Source: Planctomycetaceae bacterium
GTDB lineage: Bacteria; Planctomycetota; UBA8742; UBA2392; JABWBM01
Assembly: GCA_013360495.1 (NCBI GenBank)
Contig: JABWBM010000018.1
Location: forward strand, 1-32,091
Length of the DNA stretch: 32,091 nucleotides
Reading direction: 5' to 3'
The translations under genes and the position numbers were made by a program. The notes under the pieces are model-generated. The model searched no databases and had not been told where the DNA came from. It saw nothing but the letters and a program-made list of their open reading frames with translations. Position 1 is the stretch's first letter. The number at the start of each line of letters is the position of its first letter. Below, piece after piece: positions 6,920-14,330 of this stretch.

Positions 6920-8701
6920 ATGAGCAGGCTTCTTCTGATGATTATCACGTTATGCTTGGTCTTGGCCGCATCGAAACTTGAAGCGAGGACGATTGATATC
7001 GAGCTTCAAGGCGATAATGGCAAGGTACTGGGTAACCAAGAGAAATTTCCAGATGGCAAAGAGGGGGACTGGAAGCCATACAAAATGTTCAAAAGGGTCT
7101 TCCTTTACCTTCGGTCCTCTGACCCATTCCTTTCGCCTCCATACAATATCGTTGTGGAAGGAGGGCTTCCCTACTTCCTTGACGCGTACCCCCTCGGTGG
7201 TGGCCCTAATCACCTCGCAATCTATATCGATTTTGCGTCCGGGTACACAGAAGTACCAAGAGACGATTATCGCGGAAGAACATACAACATCATTGTCAGC
7301 GTATCGGAATCGGCCTCCGACGAAGTAACGAAGGTCTTTCCTTACACCATTGAAGACCTTTCGCCTTCCGTTACTACAAACAAGCTGACTGTTGCAAAAG
7401 CCGAACATCTCTATGAATCAGAATCACTGAGTGCCGTTGGGGGCGAAGCGCCCTATAGCTGGAGTGCGAGCGGCCTTCCGTCTGGCCTGCGTATTGAAAC
7501 CGACGGCGCCGGAAAGGCGTTCATTGCCGGAACGCCCGATCCAGCGTCTTACGTCGACTCGCCCTATCAGGTCACGCTCCGGGTCGAGGACAGTTCCGTC
7601 GGCAACCCTGAAAACTTTCACGAAGTTACCTTGCCCCTCCATGTTATCGACCCCCTTGAGCTTGACACGACGGAGCTCCCCGACGCCTGGCCCGGCGAGA
7701 AGTACAGCACAGAATTGACCGCTTCCGGCGGAACCGCGCCTTACGCGTGGAGCCTTGCGTCGACGCTCCCCGACGGGCTGGAGTTCGTCCAGCGCGGCGA
7801 CGCCGCCTGGCTCGAAGGAGCCATTGCCGAAGACTTTTCCTCCGGGACTTACCCGGTTGAACTGACCATCAGCGATTCCGGCATGATTCACCAGGAATTG
7901 ACGTCGACGCTCGCCCTTTACGTTCGCGAGCCGGAACCGGTGATTCTCACGGGCAATCTTCCGCTGGCATATGTGGGCTTCCCTTACAGCGTGGAACTGC
8001 GGGCCGGGGGTGTGGCGCCCTTCACGTGGGAGGTTCGCGGGCTTCCCGCTGGACTGAATGTGGAAGTCAACCCCTCGTCCGGCGCGACGTCCATCGCCGG
8101 TGTACCCGAAACCGCTGGCGCATACGTCATCACGCTCACGGTCAGCGACAGCCAGGACCCGCCCGCCCAGAGCATGACGAAGGTCGCACTCATCGTGACG
8201 GACGATAACCCGGAAGACAGCAATCGCGTCGCCATGTTGACCACTTACCTGCCGGAAGCGGCCGCCAGCGAGCGTTACAGCGCGACCGCCTTGCGCGCTT
8301 CGGGCGGCTCGGGCGCCTATCTCTGGACCGCCAGCGGCCTTCCGGCCGGGCTTCAGCTTTCCGGTAGCGGCAACGCCTGGTTCATCACCGGCACTATTGA
8401 AGATACGCCAGCGGTCTACGACGTCCTGCTGACGGTGGCGGATGCGACTGACCCGGAGAACGCAAGCGCCGCGACCTTCAAGCTTCTCGTTCAGGACTCG
8501 GCCGATGAAGCGCCGCAGCAGAGCGGAGAGCCTTTCACGAACAACAGCGCGCTCCTCGCGGGCGCAGCCGCGGCGGGCTGCAGCCTCGGCGCTACACATG
8601 ATTCAGCGACGCTGCTCGCCTTGTTGATTCTGGTCTTAAGCGTGTTTCTCGCGGTGAAGGCGACGTTCGCCGGCCACGAGACGATGGGAGAAAAGGTATG
8701 A
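6920..8701 (+). CDS. Exported protein with four Ig-like (He_PIG) repeats and C-terminal Cys-TM tail
   Basis: This 593-residue protein has an N-terminal signal peptide (MSRLLLMIITLCLVLAAS, cleavage near residue 22). A unique region of about 130 residues follows. Four putative-Ig (He_PIG) repeats lie at about 155-243, 246-336, 339-427 and 436-525, each with the signature SGG-APY-W...GLP.GL and an ITGT/IAG strand. The C-terminus has a small linker, Cys554 in AAAAGCSLGA, a hydrophobic segment (about 563-579) and a basic tail, resembling Cys-type CTERM sorting signals. ATG at 6920 is preceded by GAGGA; an upstream TTG (6869) gives no signal peptide at its start and is rejected. It is the first gene of an apparent operon, and its stop overlaps the next start (ATGA). 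Likely a surface adhesin or binding protein; ligand unknown. Confidence 0.85.
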   Translation: MSRLLLMIITLCLVLAASKLEARTIDIELQGDNGKVLGNQEKFPDGKEGDWKPYKMFKRVFLYLRSSDPFLSPPYNIVVEGGLPYFLDAYPLGGGPNHLAIYIDFASGYTEVPRDDYRGRTYNIIVSVSESASDEVTKVFPYTIEDLSPSVTTNKLTVAKAEHLYESESLSAVGGEAPYSWSASGLPSGLRIETDGAGKAFIAGTPDPASYVDSPYQVTLRVEDSSVGNPENFHEVTLPLHVIDPLELDTTELPDAWPGEKYSTELTASGGTAPYAWSLASTLPDGLEFVQRGDAAWLEGAIAEDFSSGTYPVELTISDSGMIHQELTSTLALYVREPEPVILTGNLPLAYVGFPYSVELRAGGVAPFTWEVRGLPAGLNVEVNPSSGATSIAGVPETAGAYVITLTVSDSQDPPAQSMTKVALIVTDDNPEDSNRVAMLTTYLPEAAASERYSATALRASGGSGAYLWTASGLPAGLQLSGSGNAWFITGTIEDTPAVYDVLLTVADATDPENASAATFKLLVQDSADEAPQQSGEPFTNNSALLAGAAAAGCSLGATHDSATLLALLILVLSVFLAVKATFAGHETMGEKV

Positions 8702-9615
8702 ACGTAGTGAAGATTTCGGTGGCAACGTTGATCGCAAGCGCTTCGTTGATCGTGGCGGCAGCCGGAATCGCCCACGGAGCCGATTCTGCGCCCACCCTGA
8801 TTCGATCTGGCGAGAGTGACAGCGCGGACGCGCCAAGCGGCCGCTTGCTGCTGCGGATGCCCTCGGCTGGAAGGTCTGACAAGAACGGCCAATCCGGCGA
8901 CAACGGCGAACCTCCGGTGGAACCGGGCGAGCCGGGTACGGAAGGGAGCGATCCGACCTTCTTCGGCGAGCCGGTCGGCGGGAATCTCGTATTCGTGCTC
9001 GACGTTTCCGCCTCGATGACGCAGGCCGATGTCGGCGCTGGCGAGGACAGTGACGGCAACACCGTGGGGAACATGTCGCGTCTCGACGCGGTAAAGTTCG
9101 AAACGATTCGCATGCTTTCGAGCTTGAGCGAAGGCGACGCCTTCGACTTCGTGCTCCTTGCCGGAACCCCCATCGACCACGCGGGGAAACAGACCCAACC
9201 GATTACCGACGCGTGGAGCGGCAGCCTGAAAAAGGCGAGCGCCGACAACGTGGCAGCCGCCATCGCTTACATCAAGGACCTTGCGACCTGGCAGGGCACT
9301 CCGACCTACAAGTCGCTGGAGCGCGCTACGCACGACTATGGCAGCGAGATTTCGATGCTTGTGTTCCTGAGCGACGGCGATCCGCACCCGAGGCAGGGTT
9401 GGGACAAAGGCGACAGCGGACGCGTCGCCGACGACCGCGAGCACGTCGAGGCGGTGCTGGCGGATTTTCCGGGCTGGTTTGCGCCGCTCGCTAAAGATGG
9501 CGACGGTGGCGACGGCTGCGCGATGATCTGCGTGCATATCGGGCAGAACCCGCTGGCGGGATCATTCATGCAGGACTTAGCGGCGCAGAACCACGCGACG
9601 TACGTGCATAAGTAA
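8698..9615 (+). CDS. Exported von Willebrand factor A (VWA) domain protein
   Basis: This 305-residue protein has a signal peptide (cleavage near AHGA at residue 28) and a low-complexity Gly/Pro/Glu linker (60-95). A VWA domain then runs to the end. The MIDAS metal site is recognisable: DVSAS at 102-106, Thr201 or Thr203 in QGTPTYKS, and Asp226 in VFLSDGDP. VWA domains bind protein partners through the coordinated divalent metal. The ATG overlaps the stop of the Ig-like gene by four bases, so the two are translationally coupled and probably act together outside the cell. No membrane anchor is seen, so it is secreted or held by a partner. Confidence 0.87.
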   Translation: MNVVKISVATLIASASLIVAAAGIAHGADSAPTLIRSGESDSADAPSGRLLLRMPSAGRSDKNGQSGDNGEPPVEPGEPGTEGSDPTFFGEPVGGNLVFVLDVSASMTQADVGAGEDSDGNTVGNMSRLDAVKFETIRMLSSLSEGDAFDFVLLAGTPIDHAGKQTQPITDAWSGSLKKASADNVAAAIAYIKDLATWQGTPTYKSLERATHDYGSEISMLVFLSDGDPHPRQGWDKGDSGRVADDREHVEAVLADFPGWFAPLAKDGDGGDGCAMICVHIGQNPLAGSFMQDLAAQNHATYVHK

Positions 9616-9690
9616 TCAGTGTCGTTTCTCGCGCTTGCTGGCGAGGTGCCCGTAAGTGAAGAGAAACATGATTTATAAAGGGAGTACGCG

Positions 9691-9825
9691 ATGAAAGTTG
9701 TATCTGAAAAGAATCTGCGTTCGGTTGTCGGCGGTCTCGGCATTACTGCAACCGCCGGTTCCGGCACATGGACGATCACCGGCAAGACGCAAGTCGGCGG
9801 CACGAAGTGCACCGGCTGCCCTTAA
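9691..9825 (+). CDS. Small peptide with double-glycine leader (bacteriocin/RiPP- or pheromone-like)
   Basis: This 44-codon gene has GGGAG six bases before its ATG. Residues 1-15 (MKVVSEKNLRSVVGG) match the double-glycine leader pattern of bacteriocins and ComC-type pheromones, which C39-peptidase ABC transporters cut after GG. The remaining 29 residues are rich in Thr (8), Gly (7) and small residues, and end KCTGCP with a Cys-x-x-Cys. It follows the VWA gene by 75 bases on the same strand, and a strong terminator lies 67 bases downstream, so it is probably the last gene of that operon. No C39 transporter, YcaO or lanthionine synthetase is in the window. It could be a bacteriocin, a modified peptide, a signal for the HTH regulator, or a small structural peptide; function is not known. 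Confidence 0.72.
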   Translation: MKVVSEKNLRSVVGGLGITATAGSGTWTITGKTQVGGTKCTGCP

Positions 9826-9891
9826 CACGCGCACAACTGCACGATCTCGCATCGTTGGAGCCTCTCAATGTCAATGACGCGAGATGACAAG

Positions 9892-9934
9892 ACCTCCCCC
9901 GTTATTCGCCCAACACGAATCGCGGGGGAGGTTT
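9892..9934 (+). terminator. Intrinsic terminator after the peptide gene
   Basis: ACCTCCCCCG (9892-9901) pairs perfectly with CGGGGGAGGT (9923-9932). Inside, ATTCG (9904-9908) pairs with CGAAT (9916-9920), giving a long two-part stem followed by a short T-run. The position suits the end of the Ig-like/VWA/peptide operon and separates it from the VCBS lipoprotein gene. Confidence 0.65.
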
Positions 9935-9981
9935 CCACTGGCCCCTGTCTATGAAGAATACTCGAAACGGATGGAGCTTGT

Positions 9982-11163
9982 ATGAGCAGCGCGATGATAA
10001 ACCACATCGGCATGACCGCCGGTCTTGCGGCTTGCCTTCTTGGTTGTTCGGCTACAACGACGAATAGCGGGCACACCTCAAATGCGGGGCAACTGACGAG
10101 CCCTCAAGATGGGGCAATTTTCGAGAATCCTGTTCGGCTATGGGCCGACGGCAAGCCGATTGATACGGGTCTCTTGAGCAAAGCCGCTCACGCAGGGCCG
10201 GAAATCGGCGATGTCGACGACGACGGAGACCGCGACTTGCTCGTGGGCGACTTTCCCGGATACATTTGGTTGTTCGAGAATACAGGAACCGACCACAAAC
10301 CGGTGTACACGGCGCGGGGAAAGCTCCAAGCCGGGGGAACCGATGCAAAAACGCCCGTGTACTGATGCATCGCTTCCAGTCCACGGTTCGTGGACTTCGA
10401 CGGAGACGGAACTCTCGATATCATAAGTGGCTCGTACGACCCCGGAGACATCTACCTTTTCCGGGGGCTTGGAAAAGGGCGTTACGCAGGCGTCGAACAA
10501 ATCCTGGACGAAGCGGGTACTCCACTGGTGCACCATCCCGAAGAGTTGAAAGCCTATGAGCGAATGAAGAACGACCCGACGGCAGATGAAGAGGATGCCA
10601 TAACGATGAGGATGGCTTCGTTTGGGAGCTGGCCTGGCATGGTTGATTGGGACAATGATGGCGACTTCGACATGCTCATCGGGAGTTATTCCGGAGGGGT
10701 ATACCTGCGTTTGAACACTGGAAGCCGGACGTCACCACGATTCTCATCTGCAAGCGCGGTTGTCGAGGCGGGGGGGCAAGCCCTATGGGTGTGGGGCCAC
10801 GCCGACCCGGTTCCCGCCGATTGGGATGCTGACGGCCTGTGGGACCTGGTGGTTGGAAACTCGAACGGCGGCGTTGTGTGGTATCGTAATGCGGGAACGC
10901 GCAGCGCGCCGCAATTCGAGGCGCCACGCACGCTTGTCGAAGACAAAGAGCTAATGATGTTTTTCCAACAGCCGATGAACAATGGAGATTCTCCAACGCC
11001 CGGCGTTCGGGCCCAAATTGACGTTGTCGATTACGATCTTGACGGCAAGCTCGACCTGCTCGTCGGAGACTACTCATTTATCTGGACGGAAAACGCTGAC
11101 GGTACATATAGAACCAAAGATGGAACCGAGCACAGTTTCATTTGGTTCTATCGGCGTAAATAG
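9982..11163 (+). CDS. FG-GAP/VCBS-repeat lipoprotein with in-frame TGA (possible selenoprotein)
   Basis: GGAG sits five bases before the ATG. The start encodes a lipoprotein signal (AACLLGC, lipid Cys22). The chain then shows five FG-GAP/VCBS-type calcium-loop repeats: DVDDDGDRDLLVG, DFDGDGTLDIISG, DWDNDGDFDMLIG, DWDADGLWDLVVG and DYDLDGKLDLLVG, as in beta-propeller surface proteins. At codon 128 the frame meets TGA (10363-10365) followed by a TGC Cys codon. The same frame continues without any other stop to 11163, and the repeat series is unbroken in spacing. So the protein is either read through as Sec128-Cys129 (393 residues), or the gene carries a single nonsense mutation, or there is a base error. 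A hairpin fitting the bacterial SECIS rules follows the TGA. No selenocysteine machinery lies in the window, and other genes here use TGA as a normal stop. Confidence 0.75.
10363..10396 (+). promoter_or_regulatory. Candidate bacterial SECIS element after in-frame TGA
   Basis: Downstream of the in-frame TGA (10363-10365), AGTCCAC (10378-10384) pairs with GTGGACT (10390-10396) in a perfect 7-bp stem. The five-base loop GGTTC begins 19 bases after the TGA. Published bacterial SECIS models call for a 4-16 bp upper stem, a 3-14 base loop with G in its first two positions, and 16-37 bases between UGA and loop; all are met. The stem lies within codons for SPRFVD, so chance pairing is possible. Confidence 0.45.
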
Positions 11164-11170
11164 GAGACTT

Positions 11171-11272
11171 TATGGATGCGCCGCGTTGCTTTGCCGCGCA
11201 TGACAACCGGGGGCGTAGCGCCCCGCGCCCTCGGGCGTCTTTTCTAGACCATTGAACGCGGCTGCATCCATA
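11171..11272. repeat. Intergenic inverted repeat with inner GTAGCGCC palindrome
   Basis: TATGGATGCGCCGCGTT (11171-11187) pairs with AACGCGGCTGCATCCATA (11255-11272), apart from one mismatch and a bulge. Between them lies GGGGGCGTAGCGCCCC. The inner part (about 11196-11241) is similar to 12877-12928. It occupies the first third of the 325-base gap before the TPR lipoprotein gene. The rest of that gap shows only a TATAAA box (11445-11450), 38 bases before the next ATG, without a clear -35. Confidence 0.65.
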
Positions 11273-11488
11273 GATCCCGTATCGAGAGTACGCCGTTGAC
11301 TATATTTCCGCTTGCTTCGAGCATCCGATGGAAATGGCAGAAGGCAGCGCATCATCCCTCGCGGCTTTCCTGCTGCAAGCCACGGGGACTCCCTCGGTAT
11401 GACGCCGAAGCGCGAACTTTTCCAACCATGTGTCCGCGAAAGGGTATAAACTCGACGGCCCCGAGGAACCCCATTCGAGAGCGGAACC

Positions 11489-12805
11489 ATGCGTATTGCG
11501 ATCCTGCTAACTTCCATCCTCTTCGTCGCGTGTTCCTCGTCCTCCGGGCCGAAGAACGACCCGCGCGATACTTCCTATTGGGACGACCTCACAAAGAATG
11601 CCAAGCCTCCCGAGCGCGACCCAAAGGAGCGCTGGCCCGAGGAAACCTTCGAGGCCCTGATGCAGCGCGCGAAAGAACAGCGCAAGGCCGGCGACCTGAT
11701 CACGGCTGCCATCACCGTGCGCCAGGCCACGATGAAGTCGCCCTGGAGCCTCGAAGCCCACGAACTCTATCAGGACATTCAGTTCGGTCGTCAGCAACTC
11801 GCCACCATCCACGACGAATACCTGCGCCACCTCGGCGCGCACATCGAGCGCGGCACCGCTCTCTACCTCTTTCTTCGCCCGACGTTGCTCAGCATGCGGG
11901 TGACAGAGGAAGTCATGCTCAAGGACGGCAAAGGCCCCGAAGCGCACAAGCATTACCTCGACGCTTCGAACGCCGCGGAAGTTGCCCGCCAACAAGGTAA
12001 GCCCGCGTTTGACGCCGCGCGTCCGGCGCTCGAGCGATGCTTCGCGCTGGCGCCCCTCCATGCGTCTGCCCATCGGCTCTATCAGGATTTGGCGCTCTAT
12101 GGCGCTGGCAGCCGGTCGCCCGACCCGGCCCAACTCGACGTGATGTGTTCCCGTTATGAAAAGCTTCAGACGGAATACGAAACCAAGGGCGATGCGGTCT
12201 ATTTCTTCGAACGTGTGGCGAGTTTGAAGGCGCCAGTGGACCAATCGTTGGTGGATAGCTCGCTGCGTTTGGCCAAAGCCATCGCGCAGGGCTTGCCCGG
12301 CTACTGGCTTTTCTACGGCATGGGTGTTGTGAGCGTCGAGCGCGCCTTGCTGACCGGCGACGCCACAGATCGCGCCGCGCTGCTCAAGCTCGCGGTGCTT
12401 TCCTACAATATATGTACCGCAACGAACGAGTTGGTGCCGGAGGGATATTTCGGTCGGGGCGTGGCCTACGATGAACTTGGCGATCGGGTCAAAGCCATTG
12501 CCGATCTCGAGGTGGCGGTGGCGCTTTCCGCCAACGCGCCGGAGGCTCAATTACTATGGCGTCTTGGCGCGGTGTATATCGCGGACGGCAAGCTCGAGAA
12601 GGCCATCGTTCCCTTGCAGCGTGGGATGGAACTGTACCCGACGCTCTTCGATTTTCCATCGCTGCTTGGGCGTGTGGAGGCCGAGCGTGGGAATAACGCC
12701 GCAGCAGTTGCGGCATTTGAGAAGGCCTATACCATGCTGGACCCGGCGAGCGATGTGGCGAAGAACCTTCGCGCCCGGATTGACGCGCTCAAAAGCGCGA
12801 AGTGA
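11489..12805 (+). CDS. TPR-repeat lipoprotein
   Basis: This 438-residue protein has a short lipoprotein signal (MRIAILLTSILFVAC, lipid Cys15), followed by SSSSGPK with no Asp at +2, so it probably goes to the outer membrane. The body is alpha-helical. The clearest TPR-like units are near the C-terminus: GYFGRGVAYDELGDRVKAIA, then LLWRLGAVYIADGKLEKAIV, then LLGRVEAERGNNAAAVAAFE. An earlier region (about 50-330) also has helical pairs. TPR lipoproteins scaffold protein complexes, but nothing shows the partner. It is a single transcription unit flanked by repeat-filled gaps on both sides. Confidence 0.8.
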   Translation: MRIAILLTSILFVACSSSSGPKNDPRDTSYWDDLTKNAKPPERDPKERWPEETFEALMQRAKEQRKAGDLITAAITVRQATMKSPWSLEAHELYQDIQFGRQQLATIHDEYLRHLGAHIERGTALYLFLRPTLLSMRVTEEVMLKDGKGPEAHKHYLDASNAAEVARQQGKPAFDAARPALERCFALAPLHASAHRLYQDLALYGAGSRSPDPAQLDVMCSRYEKLQTEYETKGDAVYFFERVASLKAPVDQSLVDSSLRLAKAIAQGLPGYWLFYGMGVVSVERALLTGDATDRAALLKLAVLSYNICTATNELVPEGYFGRGVAYDELGDRVKAIADLEVAVALSANAPEAQLLWRLGAVYIADGKLEKAIVPLQRGMELYPTLFDFPSLLGRVEAERGNNAAAVAAFEKAYTMLDPASDVAKNLRARIDALKSAK

Positions 12806-12854
12806 GCGTGGGCAAGGGGCTTGGCCCCACTGGCAATGTTCATCGTCGGATTGG

Positions 12855-12930
12855 ATGTAGCGCCCCGCGCTGCTCTCGCGCATTTGACAATCGGCGGTGT
12901 AGCGCCCTGCGCGCACGCAGGCCGTCTTGG
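12855..12930. repeat. Second copy of the GTAGCGCCC-type repeat; rest of gap featureless
   Basis: GTAGCGCCCCGCG (12857-12869) and GTAGCGCCCTGCGC (12899-12912) share words with 11213-11225. The segment CGCGCAT...GACAA...GTAGCGCCC...CGTCTT (12877-12928) parallels 11196-11241. The 355-base gap before flbD contains no convincing gene. A CCCCGTAGGGGCGCCCC palindromic patch lies at about 12968-12985, and a possible flagellar promoter at 13081. Confidence 0.5.
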
Positions 12931-13080
12931 CCTATGATGGAATTTTGCTTGCACGAAGACAGCCCGCGCCCCGTAGGGGCGCCCCCTGATCGCCTCGTGT
13001 CTTTTGGCAAAAATCTTTTCTCGCAACCATTGATACTTCCGTACGTTATGCATTTTCGATTTTTTGATGAAAAATCCTGT

Positions 13081-13108
13081 TGAAGATCAAGTCATGGGTG
13101 GCCGATGA
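13081..13108 (+). promoter_or_regulatory. Possible sigma-28-like flagellar promoter
   Basis: TGAAGATC (13081-13088), then 12 bases, then GCCGATGA (13101-13108) resembles the sigma-28 (FliA) consensus TAAAGTTT-N11-GCCGATAA, with the -10 matching in seven of eight positions but the -35 poorly and the spacer one base long. It lies 52 bases before the flbD ATG, where a promoter for the flagellar block is expected. Confidence 0.3.
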
Positions 13109-13160
13109 GAGAAATACGGTATTGTGTAGACGCATGTTCCGATGACGGGCGGCTGGCGTT

Positions 13161-13361
13161 ATGATTAAGCTCACCCGCTTGAACGGCAAGCCTTTCGTGC
13201 TGAACGCAGACCGGATTTTGTACGTCGAGGAGACGCCGGACACGGTGATTACGCTCGATAGCAAGGAGCGCGTGATCATCAAAGAGCGTCCCAATGATGT
13301 GATTGAGCGGGTGATCGATTATTACCGGTTGACCCGGACATTCGCGGCCATCGGTGGTTAA
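13161..13361 (+). CDS. flbD: FlbD/SwrD family flagellar protein
   Basis: This 66-residue protein is of the FlbD/SwrD family. It begins MIKLTRLNGKPFVLNADRI, then shows the family's ETPDTVITL and ERVIIKE strands and a C-terminal VIERVIDYYRL helix. In Bacillus the homologue (SwrD) raises flagellar motor torque through the stator. Here, as in spirochaetes and many deltaproteobacteria, it directly precedes motA (60-base gap), which supports a stator-linked role. First gene of the flagellar block. Confidence 0.93.
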   Translation: MIKLTRLNGKPFVLNADRILYVEETPDTVITLDSKERVIIKERPNDVIERVIDYYRLTRTFAAIGG

Positions 13362-13421
13362 GAATTCTGTGGATAGGAAATCGGCCCGGCTGAAGGGGCC
13401 ACAGCGGCAAGGTGAACAGAC

Positions 13422-14207
13422 ATGGCATCACTGATCGGCTACTTCCTCGGGTTCGCCAACGTCATTTTCGGCATTTACGTTGCCGGCGGAAACGACTTCG
13501 GCGCGGTCATGCTCTTCGTCGACATGCCGTCGGTATATATTGTAATCGGTTGTACGATTACCACGCTCTTCGTCGCTCACCCCATGAGCGACGTGAAGAA
13601 GTTTTTTACGGTGACGAAGAAGGTGTTTATCTATCCGGTTGACGACCCGGCCGAGTTGATCAAGAAGCTGGTGCGTTACGCGGAACTCGCCCGCAAGAAC
13701 GGCATTCTCGCCCTCGACGGAGCCACCGATCCCCAGGACGATCCTTTCATGGTCAAGGGGATCCAGCTCGCTGTTGACGGCATCGACCCCGATCAGATCA
13801 AGGAAACCATGGAGACCGAGCTTGCCTACACGCAGGCCCGCCACGCCGACGCCAAGAAGATGTGGGGTAATATCGGCAAGTACTCTCCGGCCTTCGGCAT
13901 GTTGGGTACGCTGATCGGCCTCGTCATCATGCTCCAGAATTTGAGCGACATCAGCAAGATCGGTCCTTCGATGGCCGTCGCCCTCGTCACAACCTTTTAC
14001 GGCGCATTTCTGTCGAACTTGATCGCAGGCCCGGCTGTTGACAAACTTGTCGCCAACGACGGCGCCGAGAAAATGAACAAGGAGATCATCGTCAAGGGCG
14101 TGCTCGCCATCCAGTCGGGCGATAACCCGCGTATGGTGGAGCAGAAGCTGAAAATTTACCTGCCGCCGGCGCTCCGCGGCAGCGACGAAGAAGAAGGCAA
14201 GAAGTAA
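13422..14207 (+). CDS. motA: Flagellar motor stator protein MotA
   Basis: This is a 261-residue proton-channel stator subunit of the inner membrane. Four transmembrane segments are visible: two near the N-terminus (about 1-25 and 33-50) and two in the C-terminal half. The two conserved prolines lie in KYSPAFGMLGTLIGLV and IGPSMAVALVTTFYG, next to the pore helices. The cytoplasmic loop between them contains the ARKNGILALDG region that contacts FliG in the family. AAGGTG precedes the ATG. It is followed by motB after a 123-base gap holding a palindromic repeat, and the pair acts as a MotA5B2 complex. Confidence 0.96.
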   Translation: MASLIGYFLGFANVIFGIYVAGGNDFGAVMLFVDMPSVYIVIGCTITTLFVAHPMSDVKKFFTVTKKVFIYPVDDPAELIKKLVRYAELARKNGILALDGATDPQDDPFMVKGIQLAVDGIDPDQIKETMETELAYTQARHADAKKMWGNIGKYSPAFGMLGTLIGLVIMLQNLSDISKIGPSMAVALVTTFYGAFLSNLIAGPAVDKLVANDGAEKMNKEIIVKGVLAIQSGDNPRMVEQKLKIYLPPALRGSDEEEGKK

Positions 14208-14208
14208 A

Positions 14209-14294
14209 CCCGTAGCGCCGCAACTTGTTGTGGCGTCTTTATCGGGGTGTCTATCTTTGGTTGGTCCGCCACGATAAATCGTGGCGCTACGGGG
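14209..14294. repeat. GTAGCGCC palindromic repeat between motA and motB
   Basis: CCCGTAGCGCC...TGTGGCG (14209-14235) is the inverted counterpart of CGCCACG...GTGGCGCTACGGG (14268-14294). The right arm itself folds (CGCCACGATAAATCGTGGCG). The repeat starts at the last base of motA's TAA plus two, and fills most of the motA-motB spacer, so a motA-motB transcript would carry a hairpin there. It is related in wording to 16046-16130. Confidence 0.75.
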
Positions 14295-14330
14295 TTTGCG
14301 GTCACGTTCTAAGACCGAAGGTGAAACGCC

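Noticed and set aside
9868-9954. 28-codon ORF with GGAG upstream, after the double-glycine peptide
   Set aside because: Its codons run through the terminator hairpin, the product has no leader or recognisable feature, and the ribosome-like site may be chance.
9822-10076. 84-codon minus-strand ORF
   Set aside because: It spans the terminator and the lipoprotein start on the other strand and has no ribosome site or domain.
10363-10365. General recoding of TGA in this genome
   Set aside because: Several clear genes (for example those ending at 8701, 12805 and 20277) use TGA as their normal stop, so only this site needs a special reading.
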